Shown here: piece by piece, positions 19,878-31,100 of the stretch | Layout of the letters: every line of letters starts with the position of its first letter | How positions within the stretch are numbered: position 1 is the first letter of the stretch | Source of the DNA: Mesostigma viride | Taxonomy: Eukaryota > Streptophyta > Mesostigmatophyceae > Mesostigmatales > Mesostigmataceae | Direction: 5' to 3' | Assembly: GCA_009746045.1 (NCBI GenBank) | Contig: RPFO01000213.1 | Coordinates: forward strand, 12,278,563-12,313,562 | DNA: 35,000 nucleotides | Notes under the pieces: generated by a model | Database searches by the model: none | What the model saw: only the letters and a program-made list of their open reading frames with translations | Told to the model about the DNA's origin: nothing | Program-made: the position numbers and the translations under genes

Positions 19878-19985
19878 TATCAAGGAGACAACCAGCGCAG
19901 GCCAGAAATCGGGAGAATCCGGACCATGGTAGCTCGAGCCTGCCGTTATCCTGTCCGCGTGTTCGAGTCGTTCAGGATGATGAAG
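19878..19985 (+). repeat. Direct repeat flanking family-2 LINE, right
   Basis: This is the partner of 19293-19401. It continues with GATGAATGGTGATGG, which is not in the left copy. Confidence 0.75.
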
Positions 19986-21310
19986 ATGAATGGTGATGGA
20001 AATGTGTATCCTTGTGCATTGAAATTATGGCTGGCTTACGTGTAGAGCGACTAGATGACCTAGACGGTGGGGCCGGAAACAGCATGCTTGATCAGGGCGT
20101 GTGTTTCGAGTTTATCATTATCAATGAATATATATTTTATTTGTGATGTGCACATCAGGCATCGCCCAGCAGATTAAGTGAGACAACTATTCCTGAACGC
20201 ATCACACAAACCTAAAAACTCAATCTGCTAAGCTGCCAGGCTCTGCAGAAACCCTTAAAGGCTTGCGAACGCAACAGACATGCTGTAGGGTGGACTTTTG
20301 AGAACCAGCATTCATAAAAGAAAATGGTCTTCTCAATCAGAATCCACACCCTACTCTTGGTATCGTTTGGTCAAAATTGGTGCGTGGTAGTCTCCAGTGC
20401 CTTTATATACAGTGGCCATCGCTCTGTCATGCCAGATACAGGGCACGTAAATAACTGGAAGGGAGGGAGGCGCAGCCTGCACATTATGCACACCAGGCAT
20501 GGCAACAGCCATGCAAATCAAGCTCGCCTCGGACATCCAACCTTCCACTAATCCCTTTTAACATGTCAAGCTAAAATACTAGTTACGGCCTGCTCCGTGT
20601 TGACAGCTGGAAAAGCGTATGAAGGCTACAATGGGTCACTCCTCATTCATGCCCCCATTGAACCGGCGACCCAAATTCCAAGCCACTTCCTACTGCGGGG
20701 GCCTCTCCAGCAGATGAGGACATCAATAGACGACCAGCTAGCGCAGGCCAGAACCTGCAGATACTGTCTGCTGCAGATTTACCAGAAGTCTGCAGATATG
20801 CCCGTACACAACATGTGGCGGCCCTTCCCAGTGACATCAGACTCTGTCCAAAATTTCATGGCTGACCAACACGCTGTCATGATTGCAAAATCCAGCGAGG
20901 CACGTCAAATGCCACGCCTTAAAACAAAAGATAGATGATGACACTCTATCCTATGCGACCCCCCCCCCAAAAAAATAAAACTCACTTCTGTCACCCTCAA
21001 AGGGCGCAGACTGACTTGTTCGATTACTCATGTCCCAGGGCAAAATTTGGTCCTGAAAACGATTCGCCTTGCCACGAAAACAAAATACAGGCACCGTGTC
21101 AACGCCGGCTGCAGTCCCCCGTTGCATCCCAACCGCCGCCGAAAGGGAAGTGACTACAGACAGCCATGTAGACAGTCAGCCAACCATCCCGTATACGAGA
21201 CCCCAAGTGTGGCCCCATACACTCGTCTCACCTCTTGCGTTATATGTCCCCTCTTGTGTTGTATCATTCAACAAGTAGACTCGAGATGGCTCCACAAAAT
21301 GACGACTCCT
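19986..21310. other. Intergenic, no supported gene
   Basis: There are only short frames on both strands. The longest plausible one, 20597-20938 on the plus strand, encodes 113 residues with no motif I recognise and no codon bias that stands out. A homopolymer pair C9/A6 lies at 20960-20977. This region separates the LINE nest from the 3' end of the receiver-protein gene. Confidence 0.4.
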
Positions 21311-21315
21311 TTACA
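21311..21315 (-). terminator. Candidate TGTAA polyadenylation signal
   Basis: TGTAA on the minus strand lies about 330 bases after the stop codon at 21644. TGTAA is the usual poly(A) signal in chlorophyte algae. A 5-base word is weak evidence, and the assignment depends on the organism being a green alga. Confidence 0.25.
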
Positions 21316-21643
21316 ATGACGGCTCCATAAGGCGCTGGCTCCTTGAGACGATGTCCAGGGCCTCCCTAATTCCGCGCATGACCAACCAGAGCCGTAAAAA
21401 GTATCGTCCCTCGTGAGGTCCTGGGCACACATATTTGCGACGCGCCAGGACCGCTTCCACATCTGGGGGCTGCCATACCTGATGGCTTTCCTACCCAGGG
21501 GCCCCTATTTTTTTAGTCCCTCACACTACCGGCGCCCTCCCAACATCTCCGGCACACAAACGCTCGCCTCCCACGTGCTGACATACAGAACATGACAGAG
21601 CCTTCCTCCTTGTTTTATATAACTGTTCAAGGGGTGTCCACCC

Positions 21644-21895
21644 TCACGACATCTCCGGCACAAAGATCTCCCCGTCCCTCACGCCCGTGGCCGCCACCTG
21701 CAGCGCGCGCGTGAGCGCCTGACGCAGGCCCGTCACGGTGAGCGGCTTGGACAGGAAGCAGTCCATCCCTGCCGCGCTGGCCTCGGCGCGGTTCTCGGGG
21801 AGCACCGACGCGGTCTGGGCAACAAAGTAGGGCCAGCGGTCACGGGGGAGGGACTCGCGCGCGCGACGGCAGCACTCGAGGCCGCCCATGCGGGG
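21644..21895 (-). CDS. Last exon: C-terminal half of receiver domain
   Basis: The acceptor is a C-rich tract ending in AG at 21896-21897; the exon begins CCC CGC ATG and continues the receiver directly (PRMGGLECCRRARE). It supplies the conserved Ser/Thr (AQTAS), the GMDCFLSKPL motif whose Lys (codon near 21747) contacts the phosphoryl group, and the final helix LRQALTRALQVA. The stop is TGA at 21644-21646 after VPEMS. The exon is 252 bases including the stop. The partner exon ends exactly at the residue before. Confidence 0.88.
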   Translation of the reverse strand, partial: PRMGGLECCRRARESLPRDRWPYFVAQTASVLPENRAEASAAGMDCFLSKPLTVTGLRQALTRALQVAATGVRDGEIFVPEMS

Positions 21896-22003
21896 CTGGG
21901 GAGGGGAAGGGGTGGGGGTGGGGGGGTCATAGCATGCAGAACAAGAATATAACAAGAATAAATGAGAGAGAGCGAGCGAGCGAGCGAGCGAGCGCGCGCG
22001 CGA

Positions 22004-22100
<97 letters not shown>

Positions 22101-25100
22101 GGTGAGCAAGGAGGGGGGGTCGATATGTGCGCCAAGATGCAAATGGCCATGCGGGGCTAAGTGGGTGGGTGGGGAGTATACCCAGGGCGAGGGGGACGTA
22201 CACGAATAAGACTGCGTCACGTGGGTACCAATGAAGGAACCTTCGACCCCTAGACACGAGGAGGGAGGGCGCCCTCGACCAGCTCGAGGGGATCATAAAG
22301 ACCACGAATGGGGCATGGAAAAAAAGTGTGTGGTAATGGTGGGCGTTCCAAGTAGAATCGCTACGGAGTAGAGGGGAGAATCCCTGCGTGGCGGATGGGA
22401 GAATCGCTGCTGCTGCTTGCAGTGTGCAGGTCGAGCAACTGCTGTCCTGAGCTAACACTGCGGTAATGTAGAATGCACTAGATTACAAGAATAGAGAATG
22501 CACTAGATTACAAGAATAGAGAATGCACTAGATTACAGTAATATAGAATGCACTAGATTACAAGAATCTAGAATGCACTAGATTACAAGAATAGAGAATG
22601 CACTAGATTACAAGAATAGAGAATGCACCAGACAACAAGAATAGAGAATGCACTAGATAACAAGAATAGAGAATGCACTAGATAACAAGAATAGAGAATG
22701 CACTAGATTACAAGAATAGAGAATGCACCAGACAACAAGAATAGAGAATGCACTAGATTACAAGAATAAAGAATGCACTAGATTACAAGAATAGAGAATG
22801 CACTAGATTACAAGAATAGAGAATGCACTAGATTACAAGAATAGAGAATGCACCAGACAACAAGAATAGAGAATGCACTAGATTACAAGAATAAAGAATG
22901 CACTAGATAACAAGAATAGAGAATGCACTAGCTACCAAAAACAAGCACTTGGGCGGGCGGGCGGGCAAGAGGGCGGAAAAATAACAATAATAACAGTACA
23001 GATATAAATGGCATTCGCTCACCATGTGCAGGTCCAGCAGCACCACGTGGTAGTACCCGCCACCCCCCCTCTTCAACGCCTCGAGCGCCAGCTCGCCGTC
23101 CTCCACCACGTCCGCCGCCACCCCAAGCTTGCGCAGCATCTTCGTGATCACCATCCGGTTAATCGCGTGGTCCTCCGCGACCAGGCACCGCAGCGACAAG
23201 AGCGACGACGACGAGGGGGGCGAGAGCGCTGCCCCACCCCCTGCCCCAGCCGCCACTGATGACGTCGACGATGGCGAGAGTGGGAGTGAAAGGGAAGCCC
23301 CAGGGGCAGGGGGCGATGCCTGGGGGTTGATGTTGAAGGGGCTAGTGGGGATGTGGCTACTGGGCGGAGAAGGGCCGCTGTGGCTAGGGCGCGTGACCGG
23401 AATGGCAGCAGATTTCCCACCCACACCAAGTTGGGTCAAGGGACGACTGGCATCGGCGGCCCTTGCCCCATTCCTTGTCCCATGCACGATCCCATCTGTG
23501 GCTGCTGCCGCTGCTACTGCCGCTGCTACTGCCGCTGCTGGTGGTGCTGGTGCTGGTGCTGGTGCTGCTGCTGGTGCTGCTGCTGCAATTGCACTTGCCA
23601 CCTTTCCACCATTAAAAAGCGTCGCTGTCAATGTTGCACTGGCATCCGCCACCTCCCAGGTGCTCTGGTCGACGTCGGCCAGGCCCGGCGCCGACCGCAG
23701 GGTCCCAGGGTGGCCCCGGCCCTGGAGCGCACGCAACAGCGACCCCTGCGCAGGGACCTGCGGGGCCGGCGCGCCTGAAGGCCTCCCCTCGGCAATGCCT
23801 CGCCGTTCGCCTGGCTCCACTGGACCAAACATGGACACCCCCGCCGGGGGCGCCAGCACGACGCCCGCCGCAGGGCCCGATTGGGTCAGTCCCCCAGCCA
23901 TCACCCCGGGGGCTTCCGGCCCCCACAGCAGGAGGGAAGCTGAGAGGAGAGGGGGCGCATACCGCAGATCAAGCGGGGGCGAAGCCGACACTGAGAGAGG
24001 CGGAGAAGGTGAGGCCAAGCGGGGGGCCAAGGGGGCCGTCGGGGCCCCACTCCCCCCAACGCTATCCAGCCAGCTGACCACGTGGTCACCGCGTTGACGT
24101 TCGCCATTGTCAGCCCCCGCGCTGGGCAAGCACGCGGCCATGCGGGTCAACAGGGGCTGAGAGAGATCATCGGGGGCTGACCCAGGGCTGCCTCGAGATG
24201 GTGCAGTGGGCGGCACCGAATAGTAGGATGATGGAAGCGGCCCTGCCGGCGCTGATGTCATGCTGCCCGCTTCCAGGGTGATGACGGCGGGGAGGGACAT
24301 GGGCTGACTCGACACCGCGAGGGCCGGGATGCTAATCCTGGCCACCGCGACGTTGCCATCGCCCGACGTGCTCGCGCTGAATTGCAAAGCGGCTGCCGCC
24401 TCGTGTGAGCCAGCGGCTCCCTCGCCGTTGCCTGGGCCTGTCTGCCAGCCGGCCCACGCGGCCGCCCCGGCGCTGTCACCTGGCGGGGCGCCACGTGGCA
24501 TCCCCATGGAGCCCGAGGGCGGCTCCAGGGACGACGCCGATGACGCGGGGGGGCTGGCAGGTTTCGTGGACACGGCGGCGATGGCGGCGGAGGCTGACGT
24601 CTCCTCTGAGACCGCCAGCATCCTGGCCATGGCACGCCGCAGCCTCACGTACGGGACCGGCTTGAGCATGAGGCTGGCCGGGCCAAACTTGGCCCGCAGG
24701 CGCGCCTGGCGGGGTTCCGAGACGACCTGGGAGGTGAGCACGATCAGGTGGAGAGGCGCCACGGATGGCAGCAGGCGGCCCATGTGCTGCGCGCGATGGA
24801 TCTGGTCGTGCTTGCGGCGCGCGGCCACGGCGATGGCTGTCAGGAGGACCGGGCGGGTGAGCCACACGCCCTGCCCCCAAAACGCCTTGCGGAAATCGTC
24901 CCGGGAAAAGGGGGCCGGCGCCGCGGGGCCGGGCGCTGACCCCGCCCCTGCCGAGGATGTCGAGGAACCGGACGCCCCTGGCTTTGTGTTCCCCAGATAC
25001 CCTGGGCCCATGTAGGTAGAGCCGGGGGTCCGGGGCCGGCCGGTGTTCCCCGAAGTTCCTCCGGCGGACACTCCTCCTCCCCCTCCTCCTCCTGAGGTTC

Positions 25101-28100
25101 TCCCCGCGGGGATGGCGATGCTGGCAGCCGCGCCAACGCTGCTTCCCCCCTCGCCAGCGTTTGCCGTGGGGGTTGCCGCCAGGGAGAAGGAGGCGGGGGT
25201 GGGCAACCCTGGGGCCATTCCAGCGGCATAGGCCTGGCCTTGGCTGCTGCCGTACGCAGCAGATCCGTATCCTGCCCCGCCTCCGGTGAAGCCGGCACCT
25301 CCCCTTGTTCTGCTGGCATCCGCGGGGTCCCCTGTCAGGAACGGCTCCATGATCCCTGGGAGGAGGCCGCCCCCTGGGGTCGACTCGGCCATCTCGACCA
25401 TGAGCTCCGTCAGCCCGCTCAACACGACAAAGTTGTACGTGGACAGGTAGTCGACCACCTCAGCGAAGCTCCACCACACGCGGTGCATGCTCACGACGGC
25501 GGGGATGTGGCGGTTGCTGCCGCTGCCGCTGCCCACGCCGGTCATCGTCTTGGTGTTGGTGAACGAGGTGGTGGTCACGGGGCGGTTGGTGAGGAGGCCC
25601 CCTGTCCCGTTGTTGCTGGAGGTGGAACGGTCCAGACAGTGGCACACGTCGCCGTACGAATAGGAACTGGGGCCGTTGCTGGGCCCAATATTGCTAGCAT
25701 TGGCCCCTACGATACCAGCCCCTGTTGTGGTACTCGCGGTGGGCCCCATAGAGCTGATATGACCCATAGGCACACTGCTGGCATTCGTGGCGTTGTACGT
25801 GCTATTGGTGTTCGAGGCAGTGGGATACTCGCCAGTGCCCCCCATCGTTCCCCCCTCGCTGGCCCCGTACTGACCGCTGGGGCGGGAGCCGCGGGAATCA
25901 CTTACACTAGGGGGCTTGAACTGGGCGCTCCCGCTGCCCTCGTCGTAGAGGCACGCGGAAATCACGCCCTCGGGCGATTGCAGGTTCCTCGCCATGTCGT
26001 CATAGGACATCATGGATAGCTGCAAACAGGTCCATAACAAACAAACAAACAAATAAGAACGCGTCATGTTGTAGGACATCATGGATAGCTGCAAACAGGT
26101 CCGAAACAGCAAATAAATAAACAAACAAGTAAGAACGCGTCATGTTGTAGGACATCATGGACAGCTGCAAACAGGTCCGAAACAGCAAATAAATAAATAA
26201 ACAAATAAGAACGCGTCATGTTGTAGGACATCATGGACAGCTGCAAACAGGTCCGAAACAGCAAATAAATAAATAAACAAATAAGAACGCGTCATGTTGT
26301 AGGACATCATGGACAGCTGCAAACAGGTCCGAAACAGCAAATAAATAAATAAACAAATAAGAACGCGTCATGTTGTAGGACATCGCGGACAGTGTTTCGA
26401 TTAGTGGCGATATGCCGCCAAGTGTGGCGGTGTGGCACTTTTTTTGGCAAACTGTGGCGGTGCCACCCACTTTGACAGGGCTCCCAAGAAGCCACAATTT
26501 GGCCGTGCTGCTCTACTTTGTAGTTTCGTTTCGCCACAGGGTGGCCGTGCCTGAAGTTCACTCTAGTACAGGTTACGCCACAATTGGCGGTGTCAGCCGG
26601 TCTTCCGGCCGGCGTTCCGCCACAAGCCTCCCTGGTACTAGACTACTACAATGCGTACTACTATGACTGACTGACTTACTGACTGCATAGTGCATGTACG
26701 TAGAGCCCGGCCAAGTGCCAAGTGGCAAGTGGCAAGTGGCCCGCTGTCAGAGACCAGAGTGCACTGTGCAGACTGCAGCTTGTGTGCATTTTCAGTTTTC
26801 AGGCTTCAGCTGGCTGGCGGCCTGGCGCCTCAGTTATTAAGGCCCTTTCCACATTCGTCAGTTCCCGGGAGTTAGGGTCCTGATTCAGTCGGTTCCGGAA
26901 CTAGAGGTTTCCACATTTGACCGTCCAATTAGAAATTTAATTCGATACGACCGCTAATTCGACCGGAACTGGAGTGGAACTCCTGGAACTCGAAAAAAGC
27001 AGTTCCGGCCAGTTCCAGTCAGAATTAGGGTCAAGAAAGGTAGGTCGAGTTGTTGAAACCGGCGGGGAAAGCGCCAGGACGGTACGGATCGGATCTGGTT
27101 GTGGAAAGGAGGTCCCGATCAATTCACCGCTAATTATTATTATTCGCCGCGCCGAATTAGACCTCGAGCCTGGAACTGCGGTCCGGACCAATCCGAGTCC
27201 TCCTAATTCGCGCGTATTCGTCACTATATGTGGAAAGGCTCTAAGTCACCCAGCCATACACTATCGATGCCTGAGACGGAGACGCTCGCCCGCCTTGTGT
27301 ACAGCCAGTACGGCGCCGCGCCGCGCTGACCCCGCTGCCGGCAGGGTCATTTGCTGCACCAAAAAGCCAGCCCGCCACACGTGGCCGTGCCAAGCCCAAT
27401 TTTAATTGGCTTAAAGCCACACGTTGGCCGAGTAAACTGAAGTTTTCATAGTTCGAAACGCCACAAGTGGCCTAGCGCCACTAGTAACGAAAACCTTAAT
27501 CGAACCACTGATCATGGATAGCTGCAAACAGGTCCAAAATAAAAAATTGAAAATAAAAATGATAAATAAATAAATAAATAAAGAGGCGTCATGTTGTAGG
27601 ACATCACGGACAGCTGCAACAAGTTAAAAATAACAAAAATGAAACAATATATACGGATGATTCATGTCATGGGACATCATGGATAGCTGCAAACAGGTCC
27701 ATAACAAACAAACAAACAAACAAACAAACAAACAAACAAACAAACAAACAAACAAACAAACAAACAAACAAACAAACAAACAAACAAACAAACAAACAAA
27801 CAAACAAACAAACAAACAAACAAACAAACAAACAAACAAACAAACAAACAAACAAACAAACAAACAAACAAACAAGAATGCGTTATGTCGTAGGACATCA
27901 TGGGCAGATGCATAGAGAGGAGGGGAAGGTTCAGAACAGCGAACAAATAAACAAGTACGGATTAATTTACCAACAAATCTAATTAATTTAACAATCACGG
28001 ATGAGTCAGGCTAAAATCAGGAAGAGTGTGAAGGAATCCGCACGCGTGGCGACACACCGGCAAGCTTTCTTCGCAGGGTCATAGCAGCAGTTGTCGTCGC

Positions 28101-31100
28101 CTAAGACTTCACTGCTGCATCATTGTCCATAATCTCATCATCTGCAATCATCAAGTCAATCCTGAAGTCATTTTCCATGTCTGGTCAGAAACCTGGCGGT
28201 CCCGAGCGAGCATATTTCGGTCTCAAGGCCGTGAAGACATGCCCCCATGAACAAGGAACTGAGGACAAAACATTCATGCGTGAGGATCGCGGGGAGTAAG
28301 TTTACTTACACAGCCATCTTAAAACACCCATGCATCAACATCAACCCCACCCATTGCTAGTCAATGGGTGGCCTCCTAGTCCATGCACGGGGCCACCGGT
28401 ACACCAACCAAATGAGACTGGTATGATTGCGCCAACTCCGTAATAAAAAAAGGCAACGGTAATCCGGTGCATACAAGGAATGGCATAGTTATCATGTGCT
28501 TATTAATACAAGGGACGTGCTATTAATACAAGGGACGTGCTTATTAATACAAGGAATGTTATAGTAGTAGTAGCAGTTTGTGCGATTATGCGAGTGGCAC
28601 ACCAAACTCCACGTACCGCTCCAGGGAGCGTCGCCTCTCCTCATCCAGGCACACAACTAGCCGGCGTAATGCTAGCATCGTAATAGTACTACTACTAGTA
28701 GTAGTAGTACCAGGATTGGGGCACATCCCCTATGATACGGGCGGCGCCTGTGGCCTACTCCAACCCACTCACCGCTGTGGCCAGCGTCGCCTCCTCGTCC
28801 ATGCACAGCCGCGGCCAGCAGAGGAGGGATCCTGCAAGGCCCACGCGCTTGCCCCAGTCCTTGAGCGCGCACCCGCTCGACCACGTGTCCACAAACAGGC
28901 ACGAGCAGCCGCGCAGCGGAGGGGCGCCCGCGGGCAGGGCCGACGTGGGGCCCGCCCTGGAGCTGCCATGGGAGGAGCAGCCAGCGTCCTGTTGGGGGGG
29001 AAGGTAGATAAGAAGGTAGATGAGAAGGTAGATAAGAAGGTAGATAAGAAGGTAGATGAGAAGGTAGATAAGAAGGTAGATTGGAGATACGAAAGACAAT
29101 ACATTAAAGGTGAGGGGGGAAGAGAAGGGAGGGAGAAGCAACCGCCGTCCCTGTCGGGGGCTGGGGTGGGGGCATTTAGGGGTGGGGAAGGATCAAGGTT
29201 ACTAGGAAGGCAATCTATAACATGAGATGAAGGGGGGGCCAGAAACGGAAAGTGGGATCCAATGGGAAGGGGGGGGAGGGGGAGGAGGGGAGGAAGACAA
29301 GTCAGAGGGACACCGGGGGAGGGGGGGGAGAAGGGACGAGAAAATAGGAAATGGGAGGGGGGAAAAAAGCTGGGAAGAAGAGATGGCGGCAGTGGAACAC
29401 AGAGTGTTACCCATGCAGGTTATTGATGCTTAAGTTGGAAACAAAATGATTATTTTCTATTCCGTACAAAATGATCATATTGTAATTTGACTGGTGGCAA
29501 TTTGATCACATTGTACAAGAAACAAAACTATTATTTTCTATAACAAACAAAACTACAATATTGTATTTTGACTGGCAACAATTAGATCATATTGTACAAG
29601 AAACAAAATCATGATTGTGATTTACAAAGGCACACTGTAGGCAGAAATCTGGCTGTTCTCTATTTCAAACCCACACGTGGGGCGGACATCGAGATCTGCC
29701 TACGGTAGACATCCACCCATTATAGGAACACTTCCCGTAAACATCATGCCATATACCTTTGCTGACCTTCACATCCCACATCTGCATTAAAACGGGCTGT
29801 ACAGACAGTACCCAGTCCCCATGATTGCAATCATAACCCATGATGTAGTACACGAATACAGTACCCGTGATTGCATGAACAACCCATGATACAGAATACG
29901 GATAGTACAGTACCCGTGATTGCAATCAATAGGCTATAACGATAGTGCAATACCCATGAGCTCCCGCTGCCTTGTGGAGATAGCCATCCTGCTGCCTAAG
30001 GCATAATAAGGGTTCCCTTGCAAAGCGGGCGTGCCACCTACCTCCCCAGTCACCATGCCAAGATCCAACCCGCCCCGGCCGCCCCCCACCGGAGTGCCCC
30101 CCTTGGACGCCTGCGGGGTGACCCGGACACCATACAGGTCCCGCATCGCCACCACCGCGGCCGCGTGACGAGTGCCACTCGCTGCCGGGCTGCTGTCCGC
30201 CGTGGTGCGCCCCGTGTCGAAGATCCCCCCATCGCTACTGTCACCGTTTGTGATCATGAAGGGGTCATTGTGGGCGCCTAGAAACTGCTCATCGTCGGTA
30301 ACGGGGGGCGGCGGCGTGGCAACGTCCTCCAGGTAGGTAAGGACATCCAAGGACGGCGGGGTGGGTGGGCCGCCCAAGGGGGAGGCCTCGTGGGCGTGGA
30401 GAGAGAACGTGGGCTGCCAAGTGGCGGCGCCTGGCGCAAAGCCGGCCGCAGGAGGCGAGGAGGTCTGGGCATTCCACGCGACAGGTAGTGAGCAGTTGAG
30501 ACCCCCAAAACGCGACAGCAGGGAGAAGTCCAAAGAAAAAGGGTACCACAAAGAACATTTGAAAACGGGGAGGCACCACAAAGAATATCCGAAAGATTCC
30601 ATGAGCATCAGAGAGGGAGGGCGGGGCGGGGGGGGGGGGAGGAGGGCTGTCCAAGCATCCAGATATCCATTTTGCGACTGGCTCCACTCACGGGAGGGTT
30701 ACTGATGTTGAACAAACTTTTGCAGCCAGGGAACATGCAACTGTATAACCTGATTTGCTTTCTATTCGTAAAAAAACAAAATGTCTGCGACCACAGAAAC
30801 CAACAGCACCTTGGACCCATACAGGGTCCTGAAAGAGATGGCTTGTGCGATGCCAGACATGGAACGAGTTTGCTAGGGAGGCAATCAACACGGTCTCACG
30901 GTGTGTGCTTATTACAGTTACTAAAGGGCGGCTGTCATGCCATGATCATACCACCGTGGAGAGTTACAGGGTCTCGCTGTCATGCCATATGAAATGATAT
31001 AGGAACGTAAGGGTAAATTATAGGAAGTGTGGGTGGCTGGTATACTAGGGGATGGATAGAATCAGACAAGAATAGTGACCTCAACCATGAGCTTGCTAGG

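Larger units (their letters stand above)
26006..27965. repeat. About 76-bp tandem array with repeated splice acceptor
   Basis: About nine units each start near GGACATCATGGA(C/T)AGC. On the minus strand each carries CCTGTTTGCAG followed by CT(A/G)TCCATGATGTCC, the sequence at the real acceptor of the 26019 exon; the first unit overlaps that exon. Units 3-5 (26150-26377) are almost identical at 76 bp; units near 27590 and 27890 are diverged. Unit 6 is opened by the transposon at 26390-27510 and unit 8 contains the expanded (CAAA)n run. Confidence 0.9.

Noticed and set aside
20597-20938. 113-residue plus-strand gene
   Set aside because: No motif, no splice or promoter support, and flanked by repeat debris.
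22461-22932. CRISPR-like array
   Set aside because: Units abut without unique spacers, so it is a minisatellite, and the context is eukaryotic.
23129-24097. 322-residue plus-strand frame
   Set aside because: A GC-rich shadow of the large receiver exon; no motif of its own.
27624-27998. Frames made of FVCLFVCLFVCL or NKQTNKQT
   Set aside because: Translation of the (CAAA)n microsatellite inside an intron.
28578-29225. Plus-strand frame with KVDKKVDEK repeats
   Set aside because: It reads the 12-bp intron repeat and the reverse of a well-bordered minus-strand exon.
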